From contig NZ_KZ477995.1 in assembly GCF_002837185.1 (NCBI RefSeq), positions 62,001 through 126,000 on the forward strand: a stretch of DNA of 64,000 nt. The letters are read 5' to 3'. The notes below the pieces were generated by a model. The model was not told where the DNA came from, searched no databases, and worked only from the letters and a program-made list of their open reading frames with translations. Of the stretch, positions 19,176-29,247 are shown piece after piece; position 1 is the first letter of the stretch, and every line of letters starts with the position of its first letter. The position numbers and the translations under genes were made by a program. Source of the stretch: Pseudomonas fluorescens (GTDB taxonomy: Bacteria; Pseudomonadota; Gammaproteobacteria; Pseudomonadales; Pseudomonadaceae).

Positions 19176-19260
19176 GTGGGAGGGGGCTTGCCCCCGATGC
19201 GGTGTGTCAGCTACAGATTCGTTGGCTGATCCACCGCCATCGGGGGCAAGCCCCTCCCAC
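19176..19260. repeat. REP doublet (inward type)
   Basis: Inverted pair of the GTGGGAGGGGGC element, between gcsR and the DUF5064 gene. The right arm has lost one C. Inner loop sequence is nearly identical to the copy at 20650-20735. Confidence 0.92.
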
Positions 19261-19292
19261 ATTTTGCACAGTGTTGTGTCAGTGCAGTTGGG

Positions 19293-19655
19293 TTACTCCA
19301 GGTGTTCGGGTTTGACCGGATCGCCGGATTTCACATCCAGTTGATGGCGCACATCTTCGAACATCAAGTCGTACTGCTTGTGCATCGTCCCGTTCAGCAC
19401 GGCCATTTTCGGCATGCCGTATTTCTGCGCGATGTTCATCGCATGCCGGGCAAAGTCGAATGCCTGGTCCTTGGGCAGGAAGAATTCTTCCTTGAGGTCC
19501 TTGCCCTGCACCGAACCGTGCAGCTTGAACAACATGCCCTTGCCTTCCTTGGGGTCCTGGCTGACTTCATAGTCGATGCACAGGTTGTAGCTGTAGTCAT
19601 GCTCGTTGAGTGCGTGACGTTCGACGTGCAAGTGTCCCGGTTCAAAGGTAGCCAT
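19293..19655 (-). CDS. DUF5064 family protein, last gene of the arginine deiminase cluster
   Basis: About 120 residues, soluble, start MATFEPGHLHVERHALNEHD with AGGAGA about 8 nt upstream. It resembles the DUF5064 family of small Pseudomonas proteins of unknown function, with no catalytic motif that I recognise. It starts only 18 nt after arcC on the same strand with no terminator between, so it is probably co-expressed with arginine fermentation under low oxygen. An alternative TTG start two codons upstream exists. Confidence 0.72.
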   Translation of the reverse strand: MATFEPGHLHVERHALNEHDYSYNLCIDYEVSQDPKEGKGMLFKLHGSVQGKDLKEEFFLPKDQAFDFARHAMNIAQKYGMPKMAVLNGTMHKQYDLMFEDVRHQLDVKSGDPVKPEHLE

Positions 19656-19673
19656 AGGCAAATCTCCTCTACT

Positions 19674-20603
19674 TCACAGATACGTGATGCCAGGTGTCGC
19701 CGTGCTGATGCGCGTGCCGGCGTGACCCTGGACGATGGCTTCGATGTCCGAGAGTGAACCGATCACCGCGGTTTTGCCAGTCTGGCGGGCGAACTCGCAG
19801 GCCGCTTGGACCTTGGGCCCCATGGAACCGGCGGCGAAGCCCAGTTGTTCCATGGCGTCCGGATGGGCCTGGCCGATGGCCTTCTGGGTGGGCTTGCCGA
19901 AGTCGACGAATGCAGCGTTGACGTCGGTGGCGATTACCAGCAGGTCGGCGTCCAACTGCGCGGCCAACAAGGATGAACACAGGTCTTTGTCGATCACCGC
20001 TTCAATGCCTTTGAGCTTGCCATCTTCGCCATACATCGTCGGGATACCGCCGCCGCCGGCGCAGATCACAATGGCCTTTTTCTCCAACAGCCATTTGATC
20101 GGGCGGATTTCGAAGATGCGTTTCGGGCGTGGGCTGGCCACGACACGGCGGTATTTGTCGCCATCCGGGGCAATGACCCAGCCTTTTTCAGCGGCGAGCT
20201 TTTCCGCTTCGGCCTTGGCGTACACCGGGCCGATGGGTTTGGTGGGGTTCTGGAAGGCCGGGTCGTTGGCGTCCACCTCAACCTGGGTGAGCAGGGTGGC
20301 GAAAGGCACTTCGAAGTCCAGCAGGTTGCCCAGCTCCTGTTCGATGATGTAGCCGATCATGCCTTCGGTTTCGGCGCCCAGCACGTCCAGCGGATAAGGC
20401 GAAACGCTGGTGTAGGCCGCCGCCTGCAGCGACAGCAGGCCGACCTGCGGGCCGTTGCCGTGGGCGATCACCAGCTCGTTGCCGGCATGGATCTTGGCGA
20501 TCTGTTCGGTGGCGATGCGGATATTGGCGCGTTGGTTGTCCGCGGTCATGGGTTCACCACGGCGCAAGAGGGCGTTGCCGCCCAGGGCTACGACGATGCG
20601 CAT
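19674..20603 (-). CDS. arcC: Carbamate kinase
   Basis: 309 residues from [16 protein letters not shown]. The amino-acid kinase fold is shown by the N-terminal GGNAL and the C-terminal [10 protein letters not shown] segment. It converts carbamoyl phosphate and ADP to ATP, the energy-yielding last step of the arginine deiminase pathway. The longer in-frame start at 20639 is rejected because family members begin at [10 protein letters not shown]. It is separated from arcB by a REP doublet, which may lower its expression relative to arcA and arcB. Confidence 0.95.
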   Translation of the reverse strand: MRIVVALGGNALLRRGEPMTADNQRANIRIATEQIAKIHAGNELVIAHGNGPQVGLLSLQAAAYTSVSPYPLDVLGAETEGMIGYIIEQELGNLLDFEVPFATLLTQVEVDANDPAFQNPTKPIGPVYAKAEAEKLAAEKGWVIAPDGDKYRRVVASPRPKRIFEIRPIKWLLEKKAIVICAGGGGIPTMYGEDGKLKGIEAVIDKDLCSSLLAAQLDADLLVIATDVNAAFVDFGKPTQKAIGQAHPDAMEQLGFAAGSMGPKVQAACEFARQTGKTAVIGSLSDIEAIVQGHAGTRISTATPGITYL

Positions 20604-20649
20604 AAAGAATGTCCTTCTGAAATCCATCGTTGTGAACACTGGTCTAAAT

Positions 20650-20735
20650 GTGGGAGGGGGCTTGCCCCCGATGCGGTGTGTCAGCTACAGATTTGTTGGC
20701 TGATCCACCGCCATCGGGGGCAAGCCCCCTCCCAC
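20650..20735. repeat. REP doublet (inward type) between arcB and arcC
   Basis: Inverted REP pair inside the arc operon, close copy of 19176-19260. As mRNA it forms a long hairpin that could protect the upstream arcDAB message from 3' decay. Confidence 0.92.
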
Positions 20736-20764
20736 ATTTTTGAGCTCTGTTCCGACAGTGAGAG

Positions 20765-21775
20765 TTAGATATCCGCCAACGCCGACACCAGGATCGCCTT
20801 GATGGTATGCATGCGGTTTTCCGCCTGCTCAAAGGCAATGTTGGCCGGCGATTCGAAGACTTCCTCGGTCACTTCCACGCCATTGGCCAAGTGCGGATAG
20901 CGTGCGGCGATGTCCTTGCCGACCTTGGTTTCACTGTTGTGAAACGCCGGCAGGCAGTGCATGAACTTCACCCGTGGGTTGCCCGAGGCCTTCATCATCT
21001 TGGCGTTGACCTGGTAAGGCAGCAGTTGCTCGATACGCTCGTCCCAGGCTTCCACCGGCTCACCCATGGACACCCAGATATCGGTGTGGATGAAGTCCAC
21101 GCCCTTGACCGCCTCGACCGGGTCTTCGGTGATGGTGATGCGTGCGCCGCTTTCTTCAGCGAAGGCCTGGCACTGCTTGATGAAATCGTCGTGTGGCCAC
21201 AGCGCTTTTGGCGCGCCGATGCGCACGTCCATGCCGAGTTTGGCGCCGATCATCAGCAGCGAGTTGCCCATGTTGTAGCGCGCGTCCCCAAGGTAGGCGT
21301 AGCTGATGTCATGCAGCGGCTTGTCGCTGTGTTCGCGCATGGTCAGGGTGTCGGCGATCATTTGCGTCGGGTGGAATTCGGCGGTGAGGCCGTTGAACAC
21401 TGGCACGCCGGCGAACTTGGCCAGTTCTTCGACGATTTCCTGCGCAAAGCCACGGTACTCGATGGCATCGAACATGCGCCCGAGTACGCGGGCAGTGTCT
21501 TTCATGCTTTCCTTGTGGCCGATCTGCGACGACACCGGGTCGATATAGGTGACGTGGGCGCCCTGGTCGTGGGCCGCCACTTCGAACGCGCAGCGGGTGC
21601 GGGTCGAGGTTTTTTCAAAGATCAACGCGATGTTTTTGCCCTGCAGGTGCGGACGCTCGGTGCCAGTGTATTTGGCGCGCTTGAGGTCGCGGGACAGGTC
21701 CAGCAGGTAGTTCAGCTCGCGGGTGGTGTGGTGCATCAGCGACAGCAGGCTGCGGTTGCGCATATTGAAAGCCAT
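20765..21775 (-). CDS. arcB: Catabolic ornithine carbamoyltransferase
   Basis: 336 residues. The carbamoyl-phosphate motif STRTRCAFE and the ornithine-side motif HCLPAFH are present. In the deiminase pathway it runs in reverse, cleaving citrulline with phosphate to ornithine and carbamoyl phosphate for ArcC. It starts 11 nt after arcA. Position in arcDABC, rather than sequence alone, marks it as the catabolic isozyme. Confidence 0.95.
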   Translation of the reverse strand: MAFNMRNRSLLSLMHHTTRELNYLLDLSRDLKRAKYTGTERPHLQGKNIALIFEKTSTRTRCAFEVAAHDQGAHVTYIDPVSSQIGHKESMKDTARVLGRMFDAIEYRGFAQEIVEELAKFAGVPVFNGLTAEFHPTQMIADTLTMREHSDKPLHDISYAYLGDARYNMGNSLLMIGAKLGMDVRIGAPKALWPHDDFIKQCQAFAEESGARITITEDPVEAVKGVDFIHTDIWVSMGEPVEAWDERIEQLLPYQVNAKMMKASGNPRVKFMHCLPAFHNSETKVGKDIAARYPHLANGVEVTEEVFESPANIAFEQAENRMHTIKAILVSALADI

Positions 21776-21786
21776 GATGGATCTCC

Positions 21787-23043
21787 TTAATAGTCGATTG
21801 GGTCGCGGATGATCGGGCAGGTCATGCAGTGGCCGCCGCCACGGCCTCGGCCCAGTTCACCGGCGCTGATGGTGATGACTTCCACCCCGGCCTTGCGCAG
21901 CAGGGTGTTGGTGTAGGTGTTGCGGTCGTAGCCGATCACCACGCCCGGTTCCACGGCCACCACGTTGTTGCCGTCATCCCACTGCTCGCGTTCAGCGGCG
22001 AAGCTGTTGCCGCCGGTCTCGACGACACGCAGCGCCTTGAGGTTGAGGGCGGCGGCGACGGTATCGAGGAAGTTGGTGGTCTCCCGTTGGATATCGATAC
22101 CGTGGGGCTTGCTCTCGTCAGGGCGCAGGGTGAAGGGCACGATCTGGTTGACCACTTCGGGGAAGACGGTGACCAGGTCGCGGTCACAGAAGCTGAACAC
22201 GGTGTCCAGGTGCATGGCCGCGCGGGATTTGGGCAGGCCGGCGACGATCACGCGTTCCACTGCCTTGTTCTTGAACAGATTGCGCGCCAGTTGGCCGATG
22301 GCCTGATGGGAGGAACGTTCGCCCATGCCGATCAACACCACGCCGTTGCCGATCGGCATCACGTCACCGCCTTCCAGCGTGGCGGCGCCGTGGTCCTGGT
22401 CGGGGTCGCCGTACCAGATCTGGAAGTCAGCCTGGGTGAATTCGGGGTGGAATTTATAGATGGCGCTGGTCAGCAGGGTTTCCTGGCGTCGCGCCGGCCA
22501 GTACATCGGGTTGAGCGTCACGCCGCCGTAGATCCAGCAGGTGGTGTCGCGGGTGAACTGGGTATTGGGCAGCGGCGGCAGAATGAAACTGGCGTGGCCG
22601 AGGAAGTCGCGGAACATCTCGATGGTCCTGCCGCCGAAGCTGCTCGGCAAGTCATCGGCCGACACGCCACCGATCAGGAACTCGGTGATCTTGCGTGGCT
22701 CCAGGCTGCGCAGCCAGGAACCGACTTCTTCGACCAGGCCCAGGCCAACCGTATTGGCGGTGATCTTGCGTTCAAGGATCCAGTCCAGAGCCTCAGGGAT
22801 GGCGACGATGTCGGTCAGCAGGTTGTGCATTTCCAGCACATCAATGTCCCGCTCGCGCATCTTGGTGACGAAATCGAAATGGTCGCGCTTGGCCTGGGCC
22901 ACCCAGAGCACGTCATCGAACAGCAGCTCGTCGCAGTTGTTGGGGGTCAGCCGCTGGTGGGCCAAGCCTGGGGAGCACACCATGACTTTGCGCAGTTTGC
23001 CGGCTTCGGAATGTACGCCGTACTTAACTTTTTCCGTGGTCAT
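21787..23043 (-). CDS. arcA: Arginine deiminase
   Basis: 418 residues. The catalytic cysteine is in the C-terminal [14 protein letters not shown]; the guanidino-binding block [26 protein letters not shown] and the His/Asp segment EGGDVMPIG are intact. It hydrolyses arginine to citrulline and ammonia. It lies 25 nt after arcD in the order arcD-arcA-arcB-arcC. Confidence 0.96.
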   Translation of the reverse strand: MTTEKVKYGVHSEAGKLRKVMVCSPGLAHQRLTPNNCDELLFDDVLWVAQAKRDHFDFVTKMRERDIDVLEMHNLLTDIVAIPEALDWILERKITANTVGLGLVEEVGSWLRSLEPRKITEFLIGGVSADDLPSSFGGRTIEMFRDFLGHASFILPPLPNTQFTRDTTCWIYGGVTLNPMYWPARRQETLLTSAIYKFHPEFTQADFQIWYGDPDQDHGAATLEGGDVMPIGNGVVLIGMGERSSHQAIGQLARNLFKNKAVERVIVAGLPKSRAAMHLDTVFSFCDRDLVTVFPEVVNQIVPFTLRPDESKPHGIDIQRETTNFLDTVAAALNLKALRVVETGGNSFAAEREQWDDGNNVVAVEPGVVIGYDRNTYTNTLLRKAGVEVITISAGELGRGRGGGHCMTCPIIRDPIDY

Positions 23044-23068
23044 TACAGATCCTCCAGTGAACCTACAG

Positions 23069-24496
23069 TTACAGAGTCAGGAAGCCGTCGTAGAGCCCAT
23101 AAGCCGCCACCAGGGCGCCAATGACCACTGCGGCGAAAATCAGCTTCTCGACGTGGGTGAATATCGGTTTGCCCAGTTCATGCTTGGCCTTGGCGAACAG
23201 GATCGCGCCGGGGGCGTAGAGCAGGGCGGAAAGCAGCAGGTATTTGGTGCCGCCGGCGTAGAGCAGCCAGATCGCATAGATCAGGGCGATGGCGCCGATG
23301 AACAGGTCTTTCTTGCGTTCCTTAAGAGCGTTTTCATAAGTCTCGCCGCGCACCGCCAGCAACAGCGCATAAGCTGCCGACCACAGGTAAGGCACCAGGA
23401 TCATCGAGGTGGCGAGGTAGATCAGCGACAGGTAAGTGCTGGCGGAAAACAGCGTGATGACCAGGAACAGCTGGACCATCGCGTTGGTCAGCCACAGGGC
23501 GTTGACCGGCACGTGGTTGGCGTTTTCGCGGCGCAGAAACGCCGGCATGGTGTGGTCCTTGGCGGCGGCGAACATGATCTCCGCGCACAGCAGCACCCAC
23601 GACAGCAACGCGCCCAGCAGCGAAATGATCAAGCCGACGCTGATCAGCACCGCGCCCCAGTGGCCCACCACATGCTCCAGCACGGCGGCCATCGATGGGT
23701 TCTGCAGCTTGGCCAGTTCCGGCTGGGTCATGATGCCCAGGGACAGCACGTTCACCAGCATCAGGAACAGCAGCACGGTGATAAAACCGATCACGGTGGC
23801 CTTGCCGACGTCGCTGCGTTTCTCCGCACGGGACGAGAAGATGCTCGCGCCCTCGATACCGATGAACACCCACACGGTGACCAGCATCATGTTGCGCACC
23901 TGGTTCATCACGCTGCCCAGGTCCGGATTTTTCATGCCCCAGATGTCAGCGGTGAAGATGTCCAGTTTGAACGCGAACAGTGCGATCAACACGAACAGCA
24001 CCAACGGCACCACTTTGGCGACGGTGGTCACCAGGTTGATGAACGCCGCTTCCTTGATCCCGCGCAGCACCAGGAAATGCACGGCCCACAGCAACACCGA
24101 CGCGCCAATCACGGCCGCCGGGGTGTTGCCTTCGCCAAAGATCGGGAAAAAGTAACCGAGGGTGCTGAACAGCAGTACGAAATACCCGACGTTGCCCAGC
24201 CAGGCACTGATCCAGTAACCCCAGGCGGACGAGAACCCCATGTAGTCGCCGAACCCGGCCTTGGCGTAGGCGTAGACACCGCCGTCCAGGTTTGGCTTGC
24301 GGTTGGCGAGGGTCTGGAACACGAATGCGAGGGTCAACATGCCGATGGCGGTAATTACCCAGCCAATCAACACCGCGCCTACGTCGGCACTGGCGGCCAT
24401 ATTTTGCGGCAATGAGAAGATCCCACCGCCAATCATCGAGCCGACGACGAGGGCAACCAGCGCACCAAGCCTAAGTTTTGCGGGTGAATCAGACAT
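23069..24496 (-). CDS. arcD: Arginine/ornithine antiporter
   Basis: 475 residues, APC-family transporter with about 12-13 membrane helices, starting [26 protein letters not shown] (the [12 protein letters not shown] loop is the substrate-backbone motif). It exchanges external arginine for internal ornithine so the pathway runs without net energy cost. First gene of the arc operon; an FNR/ANR-type site is centred about 68 bp upstream of its start. A near-identical paralogue lies divergently at 24898-26325. Confidence 0.95.
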   Translation of the reverse strand: MSDSPAKLRLGALVALVVGSMIGGGIFSLPQNMAASADVGAVLIGWVITAIGMLTLAFVFQTLANRKPNLDGGVYAYAKAGFGDYMGFSSAWGYWISAWLGNVGYFVLLFSTLGYFFPIFGEGNTPAAVIGASVLLWAVHFLVLRGIKEAAFINLVTTVAKVVPLVLFVLIALFAFKLDIFTADIWGMKNPDLGSVMNQVRNMMLVTVWVFIGIEGASIFSSRAEKRSDVGKATVIGFITVLLFLMLVNVLSLGIMTQPELAKLQNPSMAAVLEHVVGHWGAVLISVGLIISLLGALLSWVLLCAEIMFAAAKDHTMPAFLRRENANHVPVNALWLTNAMVQLFLVITLFSASTYLSLIYLATSMILVPYLWSAAYALLLAVRGETYENALKERKKDLFIGAIALIYAIWLLYAGGTKYLLLSALLYAPGAILFAKAKHELGKPIFTHVEKLIFAAVVIGALVAAYGLYDGFLTL

Positions 24497-24528
24497 TGCG
24501 TGACTCCAATGCAGGAGAGAGAGATCAC

Positions 24529-24570
24529 AGAATAATTCCGTGCGCTAATCAAACAACTGACTCAGATCAC
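24529..24570 (-). promoter_or_regulatory. ANR (FNR-type) site and -10 element of arcD
   Basis: TGAC-TCAG-ATCA at 24558-24569 fits the FNR/ANR half-site pattern (TGAy-N4-rTCA). On the minus strand TATTCT at 24529-24534 lies 32 bp from the dyad centre, the spacing of a class II site centred near -41.5. ANR control of arcDABC under oxygen limitation is established in P. aeruginosa. Confidence 0.75.
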
Positions 24571-24707
24571 TTCATTGGCACATTCCATTGTGAATTAATG
24601 ACTTAGGATGGAAGTACGTGGGATGATGAAAATCCCGAAGAAGCGCGTTGCACAGCGGTTCTTGCAGCCTGATTAATTATTTGGTGGGACGTGGATGTAT
24701 GACGCTA

Positions 24708-24731
24708 GTTTGCATTGGCCAATGTGCAAAC
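24708..24731. promoter_or_regulatory. Nested palindrome between the divergent arcD genes
   Basis: Outer arms GTTTGCA / TGCAAAC enclose a perfect ATTGGCCAAT. It lies midway between the two divergent transporters in an AT-rich stretch (24497-24897) with no gene. Likely operator for an unknown regulator. Confidence 0.5.
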
Positions 24732-24897
24732 TTTTTTATTAAAGTTTGACGCTCGATTTATCATGCACTTATTTAAATTCTAAATAAGCCTAAATATCCT
24801 GTCTTTACATGCCCTTATGTTATGAAGATCTACACGATTAAAGTGAATTAGATGAGCGCGTGGATGTCAGCTGAAAAATTGACTTCGAGGAATCTTC

Positions 24898-26325
24898 ATG
24901 CCCCACCCCGCACAGAAACTTCGGCTCAGTGCGCTGATCGCCCTGGTGGTGGGTTCGATGATCGGCGGTGGGATCTTTTCCTTGCCACAGAACATGGCCG
25001 CGCGCGCGGGCGTGGGCGCGGTGCTGATCGGCTGGGCGATCACGGCGGTCGGTATGCTGACCCTGGCCTTCGTGTTCCAGACCCTGGCCAACCGCAAGCC
25101 GGAACTCGATTCCGGCGTGTATGCCTACGCCAAGGCGGGGTTTGGCGACTACATGGGGTTCTCGTCCGCCTGGGGTTACTGGATCAGTGCGTGGATGGGC
25201 AACGTCGGTTACTTCGTCTTGCTGTTCAGCACCCTCGGCTACTTTTTTCCGGTGTTCGGCCAGGGTAATACGCCGCTGGCCATCGGCTGTGCATCCGTGT
25301 TGCTGTGGGCCGTGCACTTCCTGGTGATGCGCGGGATCAAGGAGGCGGCGTTCATCAACCAGATCACCACGGTGGCGAAAATTGTGCCGCTGCTGATGTT
25401 TATCGTGATTGCCGCGGTGGCGTTCAAGGCCGACATCTTCAGCCGTGATATCTGGGGCCTGGGCAACCCACAGATGGGCAGTGTGACGGAGCAGGTGCGC
25501 CACATGATGCTGGTCACGGTGTTTGTGTTCATCGGTATTGAAGGCGCCAGCGTCTACTCGGCACGGGCCGAGAAACGCGCGGACGTGGGCCGGGCCACCG
25601 TGATTGGGTTTCTCGGCGTGCTGGCGCTGTTGATGCTGGTGAATGTGCTGTCCCTGGGGATCATGAGCCAGCCGGAACTGGCGCAATTGCAAAACCCCTC
25701 TATGGCCGGGGTTCTGGAACATATCGTCGGGCCCTGGGGAGCGATATTGATCAGCATCGGCCTGGCGGTTTCGCTGCTCGGGGCGCTGTTGTCATGGGCG
25801 TTGCTGTGTGCGGAAATCCTTTACGCCACCGCCCAGGACAAGACCATGCCGGCGTTCCTGAAGAAGGAAAACGCCAACCAGGTGCCGGTCAACGCGCTGT
25901 GGCTGACCAATGTGATGATCCAGGCATTCCTGGTGATTACGCTGTTTTCAGCCAGTACCTACACCACCCTGATCTACCTGGCATCGTCGATGATTCTGGT
26001 GCCGTACCTGTGGTCGGCGGCCTATGCGGTGCTGTTGAGCGGGCGTGGGGAAACCTATGAGGGCGCCCGGCATCGACGCATGAAGGACTTGCTGGTGGGC
26101 CTGATTGCCCTGGCTTACGCTGTATGGCTTTTGTATGCCGGCGGCCTGAAATACCTGCTGCTGTCGGCGCTGTTGTATGCCCCGGGTGTGATTCTGTTCG
26201 CCCAGGCCAAGCGCGAGCAGGGCCAGGCCTTGTTTACCCCGGTGGAGAAAGGCATTTTCGGGTGTGTAATGGCGGGCGCCGCAGTGGCGGCCTATGGGCT
26301 GTACAGTGGGGTGTTGTCCTTGTGA
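24898..26325 (+). CDS. Second arginine/ornithine antiporter (ArcD paralogue)
   Basis: 475 residues, exactly the same length as arcD and, by eye, identical or similar at most positions (for example [20 protein letters not shown] versus [20 protein letters not shown]). AGGAA precedes the ATG at 24898. It is transcribed away from the arc operon, so it has its own promoter and may serve aerobic arginine or ornithine uptake, or a different basic amino acid. It is not followed by a catabolic gene. Assignment to the APC basic amino-acid antiporters is firm; the substrate is inferred. Confidence 0.88.
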   Translation: MPHPAQKLRLSALIALVVGSMIGGGIFSLPQNMAARAGVGAVLIGWAITAVGMLTLAFVFQTLANRKPELDSGVYAYAKAGFGDYMGFSSAWGYWISAWMGNVGYFVLLFSTLGYFFPVFGQGNTPLAIGCASVLLWAVHFLVMRGIKEAAFINQITTVAKIVPLLMFIVIAAVAFKADIFSRDIWGLGNPQMGSVTEQVRHMMLVTVFVFIGIEGASVYSARAEKRADVGRATVIGFLGVLALLMLVNVLSLGIMSQPELAQLQNPSMAGVLEHIVGPWGAILISIGLAVSLLGALLSWALLCAEILYATAQDKTMPAFLKKENANQVPVNALWLTNVMIQAFLVITLFSASTYTTLIYLASSMILVPYLWSAAYAVLLSGRGETYEGARHRRMKDLLVGLIALAYAVWLLYAGGLKYLLLSALLYAPGVILFAQAKREQGQALFTPVEKGIFGCVMAGAAVAAYGLYSGVLSL

Positions 26326-26360
26326 GCGGTCGGGGGATTGATAGTGGCTGTACTGGCCTC

Positions 26361-26432
26361 ATCGGGGGCAAGCCCCCTCCCACATTTGATTTGTGAACCC
26401 AGTCAAAAGTGGGAGGGGGGCTTGCCCCCGAT
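26361..26432. repeat. REP doublet (outward type)
   Basis: ATCGGGGGCAAGCCCCC on the left and its inverted copy on the right, the opposite order from the other doublets. The spacer (GATTTGTGAACCCA core) is the reverse complement of the spacer at 63260-63331. Confidence 0.9.
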
Positions 26433-26445
26433 AGCGGTTTTGAGG

Positions 26446-27795
26446 TCACCACTGAGGCCGATGCGACCCCAATTCCCCAGCCGGCACCTCCCATTGCAAC
26501 GGCGTACCGCTGATCGTCAGCGGCGCCAGCAATCGATGCGCCTGGCCCCAGGCGGTCTGTTCCACCACCAGACCTTGATCACCCGCTTCTTCGGCCCGCA
26601 ACGCCGGTTGCTCCGGCACCTGCCCCGCATCCACCAGTAACTTCGCCGTGCGCGCCAGCGACAACCGCGCCGAACCACCACGCCCGGACTTCAAGCGTTC
26701 GCCCAACGCCCGGATCGCGCTCGCTGCCATCAAATACCCGGTCGCGTGGTCCAGCGCCTGCACCGGCAGGGGCAACGGTTTGTCCGCCTGCTTCCAAGTC
26801 ATGCCGGCTTCGGCAATCCCGCTGCTCATCTGCACCAGGCTGTCAAACCCGCGCCGATTGCGCCATGGGCCGCTCCAGCCATAGGCGTTGAGGCTGACGT
26901 CGATCAGGCCCGGCGCGATGCGTTGCAGGTCGTCGCCCGCGTAGCCCAGTTGCTCTAACGCATCGGCGCGGTAACCGTGGAACAGAATGTCGGCGTCCCC
27001 GAGTAACGCTTCGAAGACCTGCCGGCCTTCGGCGCTTTTCAGGTCAAGCCGCGCGCAGCGCTTGCCCAGGGTCATTTCCGGCACCACGCCGGGCTCGTCC
27101 CAGGTGGGCGAGTCGATGCGCAACACGTCCGCGCCCAGACCCGCGAGAAAACGACTGGCGACCGGGCCGGCCAGGACGCGGGTCAAATCCAGCACCTTGA
27201 TACCGGCCAGCGGTCGGGCCATGGTGCCGAGCCAGGGTTTGTTGCCGACGGTGGCGAAGGCCTGCCGCTGTATCAGGGGCTCGGCATTCACCGCCATGCC
27301 TTGGGCGTGGCCCTGCCAGGCTTGCCACGTACGCATTTGCGCCGCGCAACCGCCCGCGTCGACCACCGCCTGTTCCAGTTCGGCGGCGTTCCACTTGGCG
27401 ACGTTACGCGCCATTTGCGCGTGTTCAGTTACCTCGCCCAATACCCGTTCAGCGGCGGCGCGGTGATGGGGGGCGTTGGTGTGCAAGCGAATCCAGCCGT
27501 CGGCGCTGGCGTAGTCACCGGCTACCGGGTCCCACAGCGGCGGCACTTGCCAACCCAGCGGGCGAATCGATGAGGAAAACCAGAACGAGGCGAGGCGACG
27601 GTCTACGCTGATGCTCGGCAAACGTGCGGTCTGTTGGCGGATAAGCTCGGCAACGGCCTGGCCGGCGGCGCCGATGCTGGCGGCGGCCAGATCAGTCACG
27701 GCGAAGGCCGAGGGCAGGGCGCCGGGCTCGCTCAGGGTCAGCGGGGTGTGCGGTAGATCGAGTGCGGCTTGGATGGATGTCAGCAGGTCAGTCAT
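26446..27795 (-). CDS. CaiB/BaiF family (class III) CoA-transferase
   Basis: 449 residues. The family core starts near residue 205 with IKVLDLTRVLAGPVASRFLAGLGADVLRID, followed by LGKRCARLDLKS and DADILFHGYRADALEQLGY. The N-terminal 200 residues form an extra domain seen in some family members. Such enzymes move CoA between carboxylic acids through an aspartyl intermediate. It stands alone between arcD2 and the cpx genes with no acyl-CoA partner nearby, so its substrate cannot be inferred. Confidence 0.8.
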   Translation of the reverse strand: MTDLLTSIQAALDLPHTPLTLSEPGALPSAFAVTDLAAASIGAAGQAVAELIRQQTARLPSISVDRRLASFWFSSSIRPLGWQVPPLWDPVAGDYASADGWIRLHTNAPHHRAAAERVLGEVTEHAQMARNVAKWNAAELEQAVVDAGGCAAQMRTWQAWQGHAQGMAVNAEPLIQRQAFATVGNKPWLGTMARPLAGIKVLDLTRVLAGPVASRFLAGLGADVLRIDSPTWDEPGVVPEMTLGKRCARLDLKSAEGRQVFEALLGDADILFHGYRADALEQLGYAGDDLQRIAPGLIDVSLNAYGWSGPWRNRRGFDSLVQMSSGIAEAGMTWKQADKPLPLPVQALDHATGYLMAASAIRALGERLKSGRGGSARLSLARTAKLLVDAGQVPEQPALRAEEAGDQGLVVEQTAWGQAHRLLAPLTISGTPLQWEVPAGELGSHRPQW

Positions 27796-27832
27796 CGAAG
27801 GCCCTCCTTAAGAGAAGGGCCACTATAGAAGA

Positions 27833-29179
27833 TCATCCGGCCGGTGTGACAACCCCAGGTGCCAATGGCAGTTCGATACTGGCGACAAAGCCGCCGCGTG
27901 GGTGATTGGCCAGGATCAGGTGGCCGCCATGGCGTTCGGCGGCGCGACGTGCAATCGCCAGGCCCAGGCCGTGGCCTTGCGCGGTCTGGCCGGGGGCGCG
28001 GTAGAACGGCTCGCCCAATTGGCTCAGGTGCTCGGTGTCGACACCGGGGCCGTGATCGCGCACGCTGATCAGGATCCGGTCGCCGTGCCGCTGCGCGTGC
28101 AACTCGATGGGTTGGCCGGCCGGGTTGAAGCGCTGCGCATTGCGCAGCAGGTTATCCACGGCGCGTTCGATCATGGTCGGCCAGCCCTTGAGGCGCAGGT
28201 CGGGTTCAGCCGTCAGTTGCACCTCTTGCTCCGGCGCGCCGAGCTGGGCGTCCTTTTGCAGCGTCTTGAGCAGCGGGTTGAGGTCGATCTCTTCGGCGCT
28301 GGCGTTGTCGGCATCCACCCGGGCCAGTACCAGAATCTCACTGATCAGGGCTTCCAGGCGGTCGCATTCGCGGGTCAGGCGCGGCCAGAGTTTTTCCCGT
28401 TCTTCGGGGCTGGCGCGCTCGGCCAGGGCCAGGGCGATACGCAAGCGGGCCAGGGGCGAGCGCAGTTCGTGGGAGACGTCGCGCAACAGTTGGCGCTGGC
28501 TGCCGATCAGGCTTTGCAGGCGGGCGCCCATGCGGTTGAAGTCGGTGGCCAGTACGCCAAATTCATCGCGGCGATTGGCCAATTGCGCCAGGCTGTTCTG
28601 CTGGTACGTGGCTTGGCCCAGGTCGTGCACCGCGCCGCGCAGTCGGCTGAGCGGGCGGGTGATGGACAGGGTCACCAACAGGCTGAACAGCGTCAGCACC
28701 ACCAGGGCAATGGCCAGGGCGCTGAACGGCCATAACAGGCTGCTGCGGTGCCAGGCATCCAGCTCCGGATGGGGAATGCGATAGATCAGCAGGTAGGTGT
28801 CGCCGGTTTTTTCGCTGGTGTATTCGGCGGTCAGGCGCCGCCAGGGCAGATGGCCGTCCTGGCTGTCATTCTGCCGGGCTTCGAAGGCGGCGGCACGGCG
28901 CGGGAAGGTGCCGCGTACCACCGGCTCGCCGCCCTCGTTGAGCACTTGCACGTCAATGTGGTACTGGCGCTTGCGCTGCTGCAGCAACTCCTGGGCAGCC
29001 TCTTCGCCCTGGGCTTCGTAGAGTTGCGTCCACTCTTGCGCCAGATTGTTGAGGCCGGGATGGCGGCTGAGAATCCAGGCGTCCTGGTTCAGCATATGCC
29101 CAAGCAGGATCGACAACCCGGCAACCAGGGCGATGGCCAACCAGAAACTCGCCAGGATGCGCCAGAACAATGAACGCAC
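27833..29179 (-). CDS. cpxA: Sensor histidine kinase CpxA
   Basis: 448 residues. Membrane helices at about 8-28 and 150-172 bracket a 120-residue periplasmic domain; then HAMP (about 173-225), HisKA with phospho-acceptor His237 (DVSHELRSPL), and an HATPase domain (N box DNLLRNAQRF, DHGPGVD, GHGLGLAIARR). The order cpxR-cpxP-cpxA with a periplasmic LTxxQ protein matches PA3204-PA3206. It senses envelope stress and phosphorylates CpxR. An intrinsic terminator lies 18-47 bp upstream of its start, after cpxP. Confidence 0.85.
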   Translation of the reverse strand: MRSLFWRILASFWLAIALVAGLSILLGHMLNQDAWILSRHPGLNNLAQEWTQLYEAQGEEAAQELLQQRKRQYHIDVQVLNEGGEPVVRGTFPRRAAAFEARQNDSQDGHLPWRRLTAEYTSEKTGDTYLLIYRIPHPELDAWHRSSLLWPFSALAIALVVLTLFSLLVTLSITRPLSRLRGAVHDLGQATYQQNSLAQLANRRDEFGVLATDFNRMGARLQSLIGSQRQLLRDVSHELRSPLARLRIALALAERASPEEREKLWPRLTRECDRLEALISEILVLARVDADNASAEEIDLNPLLKTLQKDAQLGAPEQEVQLTAEPDLRLKGWPTMIERAVDNLLRNAQRFNPAGQPIELHAQRHGDRILISVRDHGPGVDTEHLSQLGEPFYRAPGQTAQGHGLGLAIARRAAERHGGHLILANHPRGGFVASIELPLAPGVVTPAG

Positions 29180-29196
29180 GGGAAACCCTCAAACAG

Positions 29197-29226
29197 GAAA
29201 AGCCCAGTGGCGGGGGCCACTGGGCT
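29197..29226 (-). terminator. Intra-operon terminator between cpxP and cpxA
   Basis: Perfect 11-bp stem AGCCCAGTGGC / GCCACTGGGCT with a 4-nt loop, followed on the minus strand by TTTTCC. It should end most cpxR-cpxP transcripts and limit cpxA expression. Confidence 0.8.
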
Positions 29227-29247
29227 GGGAGCATTAACGCTAGGGCA

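Noticed and set aside
22541..24415. A 624-codon plus-strand open frame
   Set aside because: Antisense to arcA and arcD; His/Gln-rich mirror translation without motifs.
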